DNA from: Diplonema papillatum
Taxonomy: Eukaryota > Euglenozoa > Diplonemea > Diplonemida > Diplonemidae
Reading direction: 5' to 3'
Assembly: GCA_030068145.1 (NCBI GenBank)
Contig: JAPJBO010000354.1
Span: forward strand, 1 to 64,000
Length of the DNA: 64,000 bases
The translations under genes were made by a program, and so were the position numbers. A model generated the notes under the pieces. It saw only the letters and a list, made by a program, of their open reading frames with translations. It had not been told where the DNA came from and made no database searches. Positions within the stretch are counted from its first letter, which is position 1. Each line of letters opens with the position of its first letter. This document shows, piece by piece, positions 41,895 through 52,241 of this stretch.

Positions 41895-44800
41895 ATGAGG
41901 GGAGGAGGGCCCGGACAGGACCCCCTCCAAGTAATCGAAGAAGCCAACACGTGGCTTCGAGACGCAGCGAGCCGGCTGGGGGCAGTGGTCCTACCGGTTG
42001 CACAGGATGGCGCGTGTATGTTCGCGTCGCTAGCGCGGTGCATGAAAGATCGGTCGGCAGCCACGCTGAGACAGCAAGTGGTGGGATGGCTGCGGAACAA
42101 CGACGAGTACCGTGGGATGTTTTGTCCCGAGGATGAGAGAGACCGTCAAACGTATGACGAATACCTGGACCACATGGAAGAACGGACAACGTACGGGGAT
42201 CATTGGTGCCTGCAGGCAGCGGCAGAAATCCTCGATGCCGCAATATGGGTCTTGGACGCCGCAGGAAGCAGAAAGTCGATCGCAAGGTACGGCAGAGGAG
42301 CAGCTCCCTCCAAAGTCCTAACCGTAACGTACAGGAGGGAACACTACGATATCCTGCTAGTCACGAGCCGGATGCGGGAGAAGCTCCAGCGATCAACAGA
42401 TGGGGTAGTCCCGATTCCGAGCCAAGAATCTCTAGCAGCACGAACACAACCTGCTCTACCTGCCCACCCCCCAGCGACACCCATACGGCGAACAGTAAGT
42501 GTGGTAGCCACGGCGGACAGCGGTGCATTGGTCATTGTCACGATCAACGTCACGTCCCTAGACACCGAAAAGCTACTGGAAGTAGCCCGGCTCGTAGCGG
42601 ACATCATCGTGGTTCAAGAAACGCGGGTAACGAAACATGAAAAAGCTTACATGTGTTCGCTACTGGCAGCATACGGGTGGGACGTGTACTGGGGAAACGA
42701 TGTAGAAATGGTGGTAGGAAGGGATGGAAAGACGCAAAGAAAGCCTGGAGGAGTGGCGATCCTGACAAGGCAGCACCTCACAGCGCAGCGAGTGACCCCA
42801 GTGGAAGAATGTGAGAAGAAAATTGTCGCATCGACACGCGTTGTAAGGGCGGACGTACCATACCCGCTCACAAGACGGGAAGAACACGCGAGAGACGCCG
42901 CGCGGAGGAGGGTTATCAGGGGCTACATCCCAAAATCCGTTGCAGAAGCTGTGACCTCCAGCGCATTTACCGAGTTACAGACGCTGCAGAGTACATTAGC
43001 CGACCTCGAGGGGACTCAAAAGGCGGCGTTCGCCGCACTCAAACGGCACAGGAGATCGCAGTGGGCGCATAAGATGCAGGAGGCATGGATGCATGGTGGG
43101 GGGCTCGTATTCGCCCATGTTGCTGACCGCTACACCGCTTTGCTATTTATGAGACGAGAAGACAAAACCCTTACGGCGAATGCGAAGGAGATCGACGGAA
43201 TGCTGCGCAGCGATGGTGCGTGGGGAGGAATCTTCAATAAATACACGCGACAGGAGGAGCCATGTTGGGAGCGCTTTATGCGAACGTACGAGTCCATACT
43301 CCCGGACAGAGTGGAGATGCAGTGCGAGCCGATCACGGTGAAGGACGTGAGGGCAGTGTTGGCAAAGATGAAGAAGTCGGCCTCGGCAGGAATGCATGGG
43401 TGGAGGATCCACGAATTGCAACAACTGCCAAATGACATTCTGAATGGGTTTGTGCAGGTACTGAATGACGTGGAGGGGCAAGGCGAGTGGCCGGAGGATC
43501 TCATGCATGCACTAATCTCCCTCATTCCGAAACCTGACAGCACGGGTGACCCGCTGTCTCAGCGCCCGATCTCGGTTGCACCGGTGCTATACAGGGTTTG
43601 GGCAGCAGTAAGGGCCAAAGAAGCGCAAAAATGGATGGAAGAGCTAGCACCGGAAGGATTGCATGGTTGTCGGCCCGGACACAGCACAGAAGATCTATTC
43701 TGGCACCTGGCGGCGGAATTGGAGGAGGCGCGGATTACCGGACGCCCCCTTTTTGGAATAGCCTTCGACTTCAAGAAGTGCTTTGATACAGTGCCAATAG
43801 GTGTCACAATGCAGCTAGCAAAAAGGCTGGGCTTCAACGCGATGGTACTTCGAGCATTAGAAGCCGCGTATAAACAGATGCGCCGACATTTCAAGGTGAA
43901 TGGCACAGTGGGAGAGGGCTTCACCCCTACGAATGGCATCATGCAAGGATGCGCGATAAGTGTAATCCTTATCGGGCTACTCATCAGCGTATGGATGAGG
44001 CATGTGAAGCGAGAAGGGGAACCCCGGTCATACGTGGACGACATCACAGCCACCGCCAAAGAAGCCCGCCTTCTTCAGACGATTGCAAATAAGACAATCC
44101 GATTCACTGTCCTGACAGGGTTGTCGCTGTGCCCTAAGAAGTGTCACTCATTCGGGACGTCAGATGGTTGGCTGATCGAAGTCATGGATTGGCAGGAACA
44201 CGCAGACGTATTCGAGTCGCAGGAACCCGCGCAGTTTTACAAAAGGGCGGACAGCTTCGATTGCCTTGGCGTGATGCTACACGCGAAGGGGCAGGGGCAC
44301 AAACTGTCGAGCAGGATCCAGGAGCGCAGGAGAAGCGCCGTACAAAATCTGCAACGCGTAAAGAGACTCCCGGTACCCGCAGCGGCACGAGAGAAGCTGG
44401 CATCCATGACGGCTGGTGCAAAGCTTTACTACGGAATTTCAGTGATGCCGTTGGACCGCAAAACAGCATACACCCTACGCCAATTGATCATGTCGGCACT
44501 GTGGACCGGCACCAACCGACGTGCGGTGGAAGTGGTCATGCAGGTGCTCCACCACGGACATCGGCTTGACCCGTACACTGCACCAGCGTATCTACGTGTA
44601 AAGGCATGGGTCAGGCAGATGCAGAAGTGGCAACACATCAGAACGAGCGCGCAAAGGGCGTGGACGCGCCGTGACGAATTGCCAAAAGGTTCGCCGCACA
44701 GCCTGATTCAGGAAGCCCTTAACCAAGCGGGTTGGACGTGGGACAGCCCGATAACCCTCTTGTACGTCAGCGAGAGCGCGCAGCAGACGAGCTTCCACGT

Positions 44801-46730
44801 GACGAGCGCGACTGAGGTGGAGACCAAAGTCATGCTGCACGACTTGCGCCATGCTCTGCGTGGCCAGCAACTTGCCATCGTGTGCAGAAGGAGGGAGGAC
44901 ATGCGGGGGTGTGCGCATGGAGTGGATGGAAGCGTCACCCGACACCTTCTGCAAACGCCGGATAGTGGCATCACTGGATACCAGCAAGGAATGTTGAGGT
45001 CCATTATCGCAGGGGCAGTATCCACGACAGGCCGCACAGGGCAGAGAAGGCCCTGCCCGTATTGTAACGACGAAGAGGGGGAAACGGTGGCGCACCTATG
45101 GTGGATGTGTGAGGCATGGAAGGATGTGCGGGAAGAGCACGGCATGGTCACCACAGACAGGACAACGTGGCCAACCTGCCTTAGCATGTGCGGAATAGCG
45201 CCTCTCTACAGGCATGGGGTCGATGCGGCTGCGCAGCCGATCCCCCTGGATCATGTACGAGCGTGTGCTTTCGTCGGAAACCTGCAGCGTTTCTTCCTTG
45301 CAGTACTGCGTGCTCGTCAAATACGCGACGACAGAGCACAAGAGACGTCACGCCACCACCGCTTAGCCCAATATCCATGGGGATGGACGACACCGTGCCC
45401 GAGAAGGATATCCATGCCGACAATCGAAGTGGGGACGGTTTCGCAGCAATGGAAGCAGACTGAGGCGCTCTGGAAGGCGCTACACTGGTGGATCGGCAAG
45501 TTGTGCTGGGCACATATCGGATCCGAACACACGGTGACGTTCTTAGAGCTAGCCGTCGACTTTGAGCTCACGACGGGAGAACGGCTGCCGGACGTGTCGG
45601 ATCGGCGAATCCAGCCACCCACAATGCGGAAGACCAAAACAACGACAGCCCGGGAGATCCTCCCACCAAGCGAAGCGCAGTCGGGCCTGTGTCTGTACTT
45701 CGATGGCGGGTCGAGGCAAAACGGCACCGCGTTGGCTGTGGCAGGTGCTGGCGCGGTTGTATACGAAGATGGGAAGAAGATCGCGGAGGTCATCGTCCCC
45801 CTAGGCCGAACGACCAACAACGTGGCAGAGTTTAGCGCTCTGGTCGGGGGCTTGCACTTGCTCGGGGAGCAGCCCCCGAGCGTGCAAGGACCCGTAACGG
45901 TCCGAGGTGATTCGAAGGTAGTGATCAGCACGATGAAGAAGACAGCGCAGTGCAAGCCGATCCTGCGGCCGTACCTCCTGCAGGCGACGGCGTCCATGGG
46001 AGCCCTCGCGCCACGGTTCAATTTCAACCTGGAGCATGTCGCGCGTGACCGCAACACCGACGCCGACGCGCTGAGCAACGCGGCGATGGACCAGGTGCAA
46101 GCGCAGACATCTGGAGAGGTGAGCACCATCATGGCGCAGTACGAAGCGTACAGACGGAGTGCGCTGGCAAAGGCCCGAACCCTGCACACGCTAGCAAACA
46201 CGGCCGCGCGGATTTACGGCACAGCCTGGCACCCTGGACGCGTTGCGAACGTGACGAGCGCTACGGCCTTGGGCGGTGGGGTAATGCAGGGCGTATCGTG
46301 CCGAGCCGTGCTCTCACCGCAGACGGAGGCAGTGCTACGATCGATGAGCCGGGGCGCATCCGACACGGAAGGAACAACCCCGAATCCGTTTGTCAAGGCC
46401 CACGAAAGGTGGGCAGCCAGTATCCAACCCGAGCGATACTACGAGGCGACCTGGAAGGAAACAGCAGAGTGGAAGGGGAGAGGACGAGAAGACCCTCCCA
46501 GTCAACGATCTCACCTGCCAACGAGACGGAATGTCAATGCGGCCTTAAGATGTACTAAGCATGACGCCCCGCGCTGCACCACATGTACGAGAAGGCGAAT
46601 ACCCCCGGACACCTGCTGTAGACAGCAACATGCAAATCACGAAGAAGGAAACCAATGCCAGTCGAGGCTGCATTTCCGTGTACGTCGCAATCACCGCGAG
46701 CGGCCGGCTGGTGCATCAGCAGTAACGTAG
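41895..46730 (+). CDS. LINE ORF2: OTU protease, endonuclease remnant, RT, RNase H
   Basis: 1611 residues, uninterrupted. OTU-like cysteine protease at ~18-160: VAQDGACMFASLARCM (D-G-x-C box), YGDHWCLQAAAEIL and REHYDILL (distal His). An EEP endonuclease N-terminal half follows at ~205-320 (IVTINVTSL; IIVVQETRVTKHEK with the catalytic E). The half carrying GxNxD and SDH is absent. RT at ~470-760: SASAGMHGWRI, FDFKKCFDTV (motif A), NGIMQGCAISVILI (B) and SYVDDITA (C) at ~711. A zinc-ribbon CPYCN...HLWWMC lies at ~1053. RNase H at ~1266-1400: LYFDGGSRQNG, NNVAEFSALVGG, VRGDSKVVI, RDRNTDADALSN. The C-terminus has paired CxxC (CTTCTRRR). RT copies element RNA at a nicked target. Confidence 0.9.
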   Translation: MRGGGPGQDPLQVIEEANTWLRDAASRLGAVVLPVAQDGACMFASLARCMKDRSAATLRQQVVGWLRNNDEYRGMFCPEDERDRQTYDEYLDHMEERTTYGDHWCLQAAAEILDAAIWVLDAAGSRKSIARYGRGAAPSKVLTVTYRREHYDILLVTSRMREKLQRSTDGVVPIPSQESLAARTQPALPAHPPATPIRRTVSVVATADSGALVIVTINVTSLDTEKLLEVARLVADIIVVQETRVTKHEKAYMCSLLAAYGWDVYWGNDVEMVVGRDGKTQRKPGGVAILTRQHLTAQRVTPVEECEKKIVASTRVVRADVPYPLTRREEHARDAARRRVIRGYIPKSVAEAVTSSAFTELQTLQSTLADLEGTQKAAFAALKRHRRSQWAHKMQEAWMHGGGLVFAHVADRYTALLFMRREDKTLTANAKEIDGMLRSDGAWGGIFNKYTRQEEPCWERFMRTYESILPDRVEMQCEPITVKDVRAVLAKMKKSASAGMHGWRIHELQQLPNDILNGFVQVLNDVEGQGEWPEDLMHALISLIPKPDSTGDPLSQRPISVAPVLYRVWAAVRAKEAQKWMEELAPEGLHGCRPGHSTEDLFWHLAAELEEARITGRPLFGIAFDFKKCFDTVPIGVTMQLAKRLGFNAMVLRALEAAYKQMRRHFKVNGTVGEGFTPTNGIMQGCAISVILIGLLISVWMRHVKREGEPRSYVDDITATAKEARLLQTIANKTIRFTVLTGLSLCPKKCHSFGTSDGWLIEVMDWQEHADVFESQEPAQFYKRADSFDCLGVMLHAKGQGHKLSSRIQERRRSAVQNLQRVKRLPVPAAAREKLASMTAGAKLYYGISVMPLDRKTAYTLRQLIMSALWTGTNRRAVEVVMQVLHHGHRLDPYTAPAYLRVKAWVRQMQKWQHIRTSAQRAWTRRDELPKGSPHSLIQEALNQAGWTWDSPITLLYVSESAQQTSFHVTSATEVETKVMLHDLRHALRGQQLAIVCRRREDMRGCAHGVDGSVTRHLLQTPDSGITGYQQGMLRSIIAGAVSTTGRTGQRRPCPYCNDEEGETVAHLWWMCEAWKDVREEHGMVTTDRTTWPTCLSMCGIAPLYRHGVDAAAQPIPLDHVRACAFVGNLQRFFLAVLRARQIRDDRAQETSRHHRLAQYPWGWTTPCPRRISMPTIEVGTVSQQWKQTEALWKALHWWIGKLCWAHIGSEHTVTFLELAVDFELTTGERLPDVSDRRIQPPTMRKTKTTTAREILPPSEAQSGLCLYFDGGSRQNGTALAVAGAGAVVYEDGKKIAEVIVPLGRTTNNVAEFSALVGGLHLLGEQPPSVQGPVTVRGDSKVVISTMKKTAQCKPILRPYLLQATASMGALAPRFNFNLEHVARDRNTDADALSNAAMDQVQAQTSGEVSTIMAQYEAYRRSALAKARTLHTLANTAARIYGTAWHPGRVANVTSATALGGGVMQGVSCRAVLSPQTEAVLRSMSRGASDTEGTTPNPFVKAHERWAASIQPERYYEATWKETAEWKGRGREDPPSQRSHLPTRRNVNAALRCTKHDAPRCTTCTRRRIPPDTCCRQQHANHEEGNQCQSRLHFRVRRNHRERPAGASAVT

Positions 46731-46782
46731 GTGCATTGCGCAACTGGGCTAGACTCCGCTCAGGGGTTACCCAGTACTGAGA

Positions 46783-46783
<1 letters not shown>

Positions 46784-46815
<32 letters not shown>
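46784..46815 (+). repeat. CA microsatellite at the 3' edge of the LINE
   Basis: About 16 CA units between the LINE tail and the next tail fragment. Confidence 0.9.
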
Positions 46816-46816
<1 letters not shown>

Positions 46817-47179
46817 CACCTGGAGCAATTCTACAAGGCGACGTAGGAGAAGGCAGCAGAGTGGAAGGGAAGGCAGCAGGAGAAGGGCATAAGCAGTCAG
46901 CGATCCCGACCAGCGGCGAGGCGAGCCGTGAATGCGACAGCGAGATGTGCGAGGCATGACGCGCCTCGGTGCAGCGCATGCAAAAGGCGACGGCTACCCC
47001 CGGCGACAGCTGCGCCATGCAGCACATGGGCCACGAAGCAGGAAGCCTAGATCAAACAAGGCTGCAGTTCCGAACACCGCGCGGACACCGCGAGCAGTCG
47101 GCAGGAGCATCAGCTGTGACGTGAGAAAGCTAAAAGCCTGGGCTATATTCCGCAACGGGGGTTACCCATAATTGAATTC
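46816..47179 (+). mobile_element. 3'-tail fragment of a related LINE, first
   Basis: Its + strand translation (EKAAEWKGRQQEKG; RRAVNATARCARHDAPRCSA) aligns with the ORF2 C-terminus of the main copy (ETAEWKGRGREDPP; RRNVNAALRCTKHDAPRCTT). It ends with GGGGGTTACCCATAATTGAA and then CA repeats, the same arrangement as the main element. It is a diverged, 5'-truncated relative in the same orientation. Confidence 0.85.
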
Positions 47180-47199
47180 CACACACACACACACACACA
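47180..47199 (+). repeat. CA microsatellite after the first tail fragment
   Basis: About ten CA units separating two LINE tail fragments. Confidence 0.9.
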
Positions 47200-47492
<293 letters not shown>

Positions 47493-47618
47493 CCTTAGGA
47501 TCCGATGGGCGGCGGGCGGGGCCCTGCTTTCGGAAAGGGGGGACACGACGAATTCCCTAAAACTCTGAGCAAATACGTAATCTAATAACCCATCCCCACC
47601 CTGGGCGAAGTGCGCGCG

Positions 47619-49208
47619 ATGCCCGGTAGACGGCAGGCGAGGAAGGCGCGGAGCTCCACGAGCGAGTCGGAGGATGACTCGTCGTCGGGTGCTGACCGGG
47701 CGCGGGCTGAGGCGCGGAAGCGGCGGCGGATCGTTAAGAAGACGAGCTTCAGCAGCGGCGACGAGGAGTTCTGGGGGCAGCAGCGCTGGCAGGACAGCGC
47801 GAGCGACGTGTCGTGGCGGACGGGCACCGACGACCGCGCGATGGTCAACGACGACATGGCGTGCTCCATTTCGACGAGCGCCGACTCGAAGGCGTCGAAC
47901 GACAAGGCGTCCGGTTCCGAGGCGGCGAAGAAACCCCGCAAGCCGCCGGCCGCCAGCGTCGACATGCAGAAGCGCCGGTACCTCTCCAAAGCAGCGTGCC
48001 GGGAATACGCCCTGCCGGCCGTCACCCTCACGAACCGAGACGACGCGCACAAAGCCGTCGGGTGGACCTTGCAGTCGCCTGACGCGCCGTGGCGGACCAC
48101 GCGTATGGCGAAGTGTGACGTGGCCGAAGTCGCTGAGGATTCGCCGGCCGCAAAAGCGGGGATTCGCGTCGGCATGCGGCTGACCCACGTGGACGGGGTG
48201 CCGGTCGCGTGGGACTGCCAGGTGCTCGACGCAATACCCGACGGCCGCCCGTTCCGGGTGGGAGCCGTGTGCGGCTCGGACTCGTCGAGCGACGAAGAGG
48301 ACGACGAGGAAGAGAGCGAAGAGCGCACCGCCGACAGCCAAACCGACGCGACGCCCCGCGCCGGCATCGGCAAGGGCAAGGGCCCCGGGCCTCCCGCCGC
48401 CGCCGCCGCCGTTGAGGAGGAGCCGAAGAGGTTCTCGACGGCGGTGTTCCTGCCGCAGTTTTTGAAGCCGGCGGCCAAGAAGCCGGGGCCCGGCCGCGCG
48501 CTGACCGCGGCGGCGGCGGCGGCGTGGCAGAAGCGGCAGCTGAAGGAGAGCAAAGAGGTCGCCCTCGCGACGACCGATTCGCTCGCCGAAATCATGCGCA
48601 AGATCGAGAAGGCAGACGCGCACCGTGCGGAGCAGATCCGGCTCCTCAAAGCCCGCCGCCGCCTCCAAGACCGCCGCATCGCCGTCCACGCGTCGGCCAA
48701 GGTGCAAGGGGGCTGCTGCTTCATGTCGAGCGACGGACCCTCCCCCTTCGCCGTGTACCGCACGCAAAAAGCGGAGCTGAAAGCGTACGCCAAGTCCTTC
48801 CGCGGTGTTTCCGACGAGGGCGCCGTCGTCAGCGCCGGGCCTGGCGCGTGGAAGTACCGAGAGCCGTACACGAGGCTGCATTACAACTCAAAGCCGGCGT
48901 TTCGAGCCATCCGGGCGGCGTCCGTCCTGGCCAACGCGTACCTGGAGGCCCTCGCCCTTGGAAGCAAGGTGAAATCGGACGAGGAGCTCTGCGCGCAGCT
49001 CAAGGCGCATCTCAGCGAGGCGGGGGACCACCCCGTGCTCGACGGCCGCATCGCCGCCTTGTCGACCGTGCCGGGCCCCGACAGCAACGACAGCGACGAG
49101 GACACCATCGACGAGTACCCGGCCATCACCGCGCGCGACTGGTTCGACATCGTTTCGCGGTTCGCAGAGGTTGCGGCGCCCTTCTGCTTCAAACAGTGCA
49201 ATTCGTAG
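47619..49208 (+). CDS. 529-aa protein with PDZ-like domain
   Basis: Single open exon from ATG 47619 (MPGRRQARKARSSTSESEDD). The N-terminus is basic/Ser-rich with a KKTSFSSGDEEFWGQQRW motif. At ~145-215, MAKCDVAEVAEDSPAAKAGI and RVGMRLTHVDGVPVAWDC fit the PDZ carboxylate-loop and SPA-AG-I pattern. A run of acidic and Ser residues (~218-235) and a Pro/Ala linker follow, then a coiled coil (~320-365, ESKEVALATTDSLAEIMRKI). A helical tail holds YREPYTRLHYNSKPAFRAIR and ITARDWFDIVSRFAEVAAPF. PDZ domains bind C-terminal peptides; the overall family is not recognised. CA repeats and LINE tails lie directly upstream, and a copy of residues ~443-474 lies downstream. Confidence 0.7.
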   Translation: MPGRRQARKARSSTSESEDDSSSGADRARAEARKRRRIVKKTSFSSGDEEFWGQQRWQDSASDVSWRTGTDDRAMVNDDMACSISTSADSKASNDKASGSEAAKKPRKPPAASVDMQKRRYLSKAACREYALPAVTLTNRDDAHKAVGWTLQSPDAPWRTTRMAKCDVAEVAEDSPAAKAGIRVGMRLTHVDGVPVAWDCQVLDAIPDGRPFRVGAVCGSDSSSDEEDDEEESEERTADSQTDATPRAGIGKGKGPGPPAAAAAVEEEPKRFSTAVFLPQFLKPAAKKPGPGRALTAAAAAAWQKRQLKESKEVALATTDSLAEIMRKIEKADAHRAEQIRLLKARRRLQDRRIAVHASAKVQGGCCFMSSDGPSPFAVYRTQKAELKAYAKSFRGVSDEGAVVSAGPGAWKYREPYTRLHYNSKPAFRAIRAASVLANAYLEALALGSKVKSDEELCAQLKAHLSEAGDHPVLDGRIAALSTVPGPDSNDSDEDTIDEYPAITARDWFDIVSRFAEVAAPFCFKQCNS

Positions 49209-49219
49209 GCCTATCTAGA

Positions 49220-49450
49220 TGGGAAGTACACGAAAACGTTTCCCGTTTTCGTTTCCGTATCTTTGCACTTTCGAGGAAGCGGCGTTTAGAGGCCCTCGCC
49301 CTTTGGAGGCAAGGTGATATCGAACGAAGAGCTCTGCGCGCAGCTCAAGGCGCATCTCAGCAAGGCGGGGGACCACCCCGTGCGGGAAGTATTCGAAACC
49401 ATTTCCCGTTTCCGTTTCCATTTCCACACACCTTCGAGGAAACGGCGTTT
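49220..49450 (+). repeat. Duplicated 3' coding fragment between direct repeats
   Basis: 49290-49384 copies 48946-49039 of the preceding gene at ~92% (GAGCTCTGCGCGCAGCTCAA shared exactly). It is sandwiched between two ~67-bp direct repeats: 49220-49288 (GGGAAGTACACGAAAACGTT ... TTCGAGGAAGCGGCGTTT) and 49385-49450 (GGGAAGTATTCGAAACCATT ... TTCGAGGAAACGGCGTTT). It lies just after the stop codon, so it may be in the 3' UTR. Confidence 0.85.
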
Positions 49451-50583
49451 TCTGATGAGAAAACGGCTGCTGCAGGGTGCACCTGCAAGTCCGTGACCGT
49501 CCACCCCTGGAACTGCATCGAATTGCCGGCTGCTGTCTATCAGCAGTCTATCAGTCAGCAGGGATCGACTGGCTCATAGTTAGCACTACGGAGACGTTTC
49601 CGGTTCCTTTTCCGTTTCCTTGTGCTCGAAAAAAAGCGGATGGAAACGTGTTTACTTGCCATCATAGTCGCAGGAGGGAGGTTGGAGAAAAGCATACTCC
49701 GTCAAGCTTTCCTCGCCGATGCCGTGCCGCCCACCTCAAAACCCGATGAATTCGCCCGGGTCCGGGTTGAACCGGCGCCACTCCCAAGTGGCAAGTCCGA
49801 TCCAATTGTTTTCAAAGCGATCAGAATCGGATCAGTTGTACTAGCCTTGCCCCGCCTACCGATTCCAGTGGAATTGCAGTCGTCCGCGCCGAAATATCTA
49901 GAAGTCCAGTTGAGTGTTCGCCCTCCCCTTCTCTCACGCTCTCTCACCAGTCCGCCATCGCGTCCAAGCCATGTGCACTCACTTCCGTGAACCTTGCATC
50001 GGGTGTAGTGACACAGGAAGCGCGCTGCACCAACCTTGTACCGGGAGGTCGGTTCATGGTGCAGAGAGGAACTGTGTAAACCGTGTCTGTACGCAACAAT
50101 CGGGTGTTTTCTGGTCGCATACGTCGCGACTCGCCTGCCGCAGTGGCCGCAGTGGCTTCTCTCAAACAAACGTTGTTCCAGCTTTTCTAGCGTAGATGCC
50201 CGCCGGCACCCGACCCGCCGCCTCCAACGGACGAGGACATGTAGCATCTGTTGGCGGCCGAGAGCGTGCACGTTCTATGCTGCAGTCCTACGCGGAACGT
50301 TGGACCAAAACGGTAGAGGCCTACGAGGCTCGCTAGCAGATATGCCACCTGTGTGCGAGAGGCTGGACCACCCGGCCGCCGTCTTGTAGCGACGGCCTTC
50401 GGGCTTATACGTAGGAACCGATGGTCGGTTCGGAAGAAGCATGTCTTCCCTACTTTTCGAGAACAGGATTTGAGTTTTTAAGCTAACCTGGTCTCTTCCG
50501 GGAAGTTGTGAATGACGCGCAAAACCCGAACGCTGTAGAGAGGAGGCTCTCGGGGCAAGAATAAAAGCCGAAAAGAAAGGAAA
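49451..50583. other. Intergenic upstream of RPS16
   Basis: No gene supported. 49590-49625 has another GTTTCCGGTTCCTTTTCCG-type tract like the 49220 repeats. The final bases are the purine-rich leader of RPS16. Confidence 0.5.
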
Positions 50584-52241
50584 ATGGCCGAAGAAAAGCA
50601 GGTGCAGAAGGTGCAGACCTATGGCAAGAAGAAGCACGCGATCGCGGTCGTGACGTGCTCCGCCGGCAAGGGAATGATCCGAGTCAACGGGATGCCCCTC
50701 AACAACGTCCAGCCCGTCGGCCTCCGGCTCAAGCTCCAGGAGCCGCTGCTGCTGGCAGGCGTTCGCCGCTTCACCGGCGTCGACATGCGAATCCGCGTCA
50801 GGGGCGGCGGGCACACGAGCCAAATCTTCGCGATCCGGCAGTCAATGGCCAAAGCCATTGTCGCCTACCACCAGAAGTACATTGACGAGCCAGTATGCTT
50901 CCCCGTTGTTTGCTCCCCCGAGCTCTTCAGATAGATACGTGGGAAGCCAGTTCCCAACGCCGTGTACCACGAGAGGGTCACGTTCTTCCGCGCTTTCGCC
51001 GTCTCTCCAAGTTCTCCTCTCGTGTTGGCGCCACGAGGCGAGGTCCGTCGCTGCTAGCGGGCAATAGAGTTTGCAGGAAATGCGCGAGGAGGCTGCCAGT
51101 TGTGAAGTCTCAAACGAGGTGAATGAGTGTGGTACTCATAGACATGCCGCCGATGACTCCCCACTGTCGCAACCATATTCCAATCTCAAAGGAGGCGAAG
51201 GTGCTGTAGCTTGTTCGGTCCGTGACGTTTGATAAACGTTGAGGAATAAGCCGGCTCCGCCGGCGCAGCAGACAGCGGTCACTCTGCCCACTTATACAGC
51301 CCCTCATTGCACGCGTGCGAATATGCCAGTGGGTGGGGTCTCTTTGTTCAGACCATTGGACTTCCCTTCGTTGTCCCCGAAGTGAGCTTCGCCCCCCGGT
51401 TGGTTCTCCTACCGTGACGAGACTGTTTCTTCCATCACGCAAGTTACAAAAGCATTCGTTTCTTTCGTGAAGCACAGTTGAACGAATTTTCCCTCATCTA
51501 CGCGCGCCACGTGGGCAACGATCCCGCACCACCAAGTTGTTATGGTTTTAAAAACGGGATAAGCCGGCAGCCGCGCTGCCTAACGGCTTTATCACGTGGT
51601 GCCACCACTGATTTACCTTTAGCTCCCTTACGGACGGAGGGGAGAGAGGTTATTCAGCGCACAGATTCCGCGCCTTCTTGGGAATCTATGGATAGAGTCT
51701 TACCCGTTGCCGTGTCTTTCCCAGAGGCCCAGTGTCCCAACTCCAGTTCGGGTTCTCGCCTTTTCATCATAACATGCAGGGTCAAAACCTTGTGTCTTTT
51801 TGGTAACAGGGGTTAGACCCAAAAAAAATGGCCACCCATTTTTTCTGGAAAAAAATTGGGTTCAATTTTTTTTTTGGACAAATACTGCGGTGATTTTTGA
51901 TGAAGTTGAGCAATTTTTTTTTTCTCCAATTTTTTTTCTTGGGGGCCGTCGGCCCCGCGGCAGCGTTTACCAAAAAGACACAAGGTTTTGACCCTGCGTC
52001 ATAAACAGATGCCCCCCGTCCGTAAAGGCTGTACCCTACTTCAGCCTCCATACGGGAGGGTGTTCGCAAGTGAGTCCGCACCGTCGCCATACCCAAACAC
52101 GCAACACAGACGAAGATGGAGATCAAGAGCGCCTACCTCTCCTTCGACCGGACCCTTCTGATCGCCGACCCGAGGCGGGCGGAGGCCAAGAAGTTCGGCG
52201 GCTCAGGCGCCCGGTCGAGGTACGCGAAGTCGTACCGTTAA
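50584..52241 (+). CDS. RPS16: 40S ribosomal protein S16 (uS9), two exons
   Basis: join(50584..50892,52110..52241) gives 103+43 = 146 residues, the usual length of eukaryotic uS9. Conserved segments: [20 protein letters not shown], the beta strand [50 protein letters not shown], and in exon 2 [20 protein letters not shown] with the invariant RYAKSYR C-terminus, which reaches the decoding centre. Donor CCA/GTATGC and acceptor CACAG/ACGAAG are phase 0. The 1217-nt intron carries a MITE and a fragment of the 130-bp repeat. Leader GAAAAGAAAGGAAA precedes the ATG, as in eL14. Confidence 0.97.
51773..52000. mobile_element. CATGCAGGGTC MITE in the RPS16 intron
   Basis: Flanked by ATAA on both sides (51769-51772, 52001-52004). 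The interior is diverged and the right terminus reads TGCGTC instead of TGCATG. It lies 109 bp upstream of the RPS16 acceptor. Confidence 0.88.

Larger units (their letters stand above)
40081..46783 (+). mobile_element. LINE with OTU protease, nested in CA microsatellite
   Basis: 6.7-kb non-LTR retrotransposon: 5' leader, ORF1 (coiled coil and Tudor-like domain), a ~270-bp spacer with CAT-rich tracts, ORF2 (OTU protease, EEP remnant, RT, zinc finger, RNase H) and a 3' tail ending GGGGTTACCCAGTACTGAGA. No poly-A; the tail passes directly into (CA)16. OTU-bearing LINEs are known from algal Dualen/RandI elements, but I cannot assign a clade by eye. ORF2 is fully open, yet ORF1 shows a frameshift and the endonuclease is incomplete, so this copy is probably inactive. 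Confidence 0.85.
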
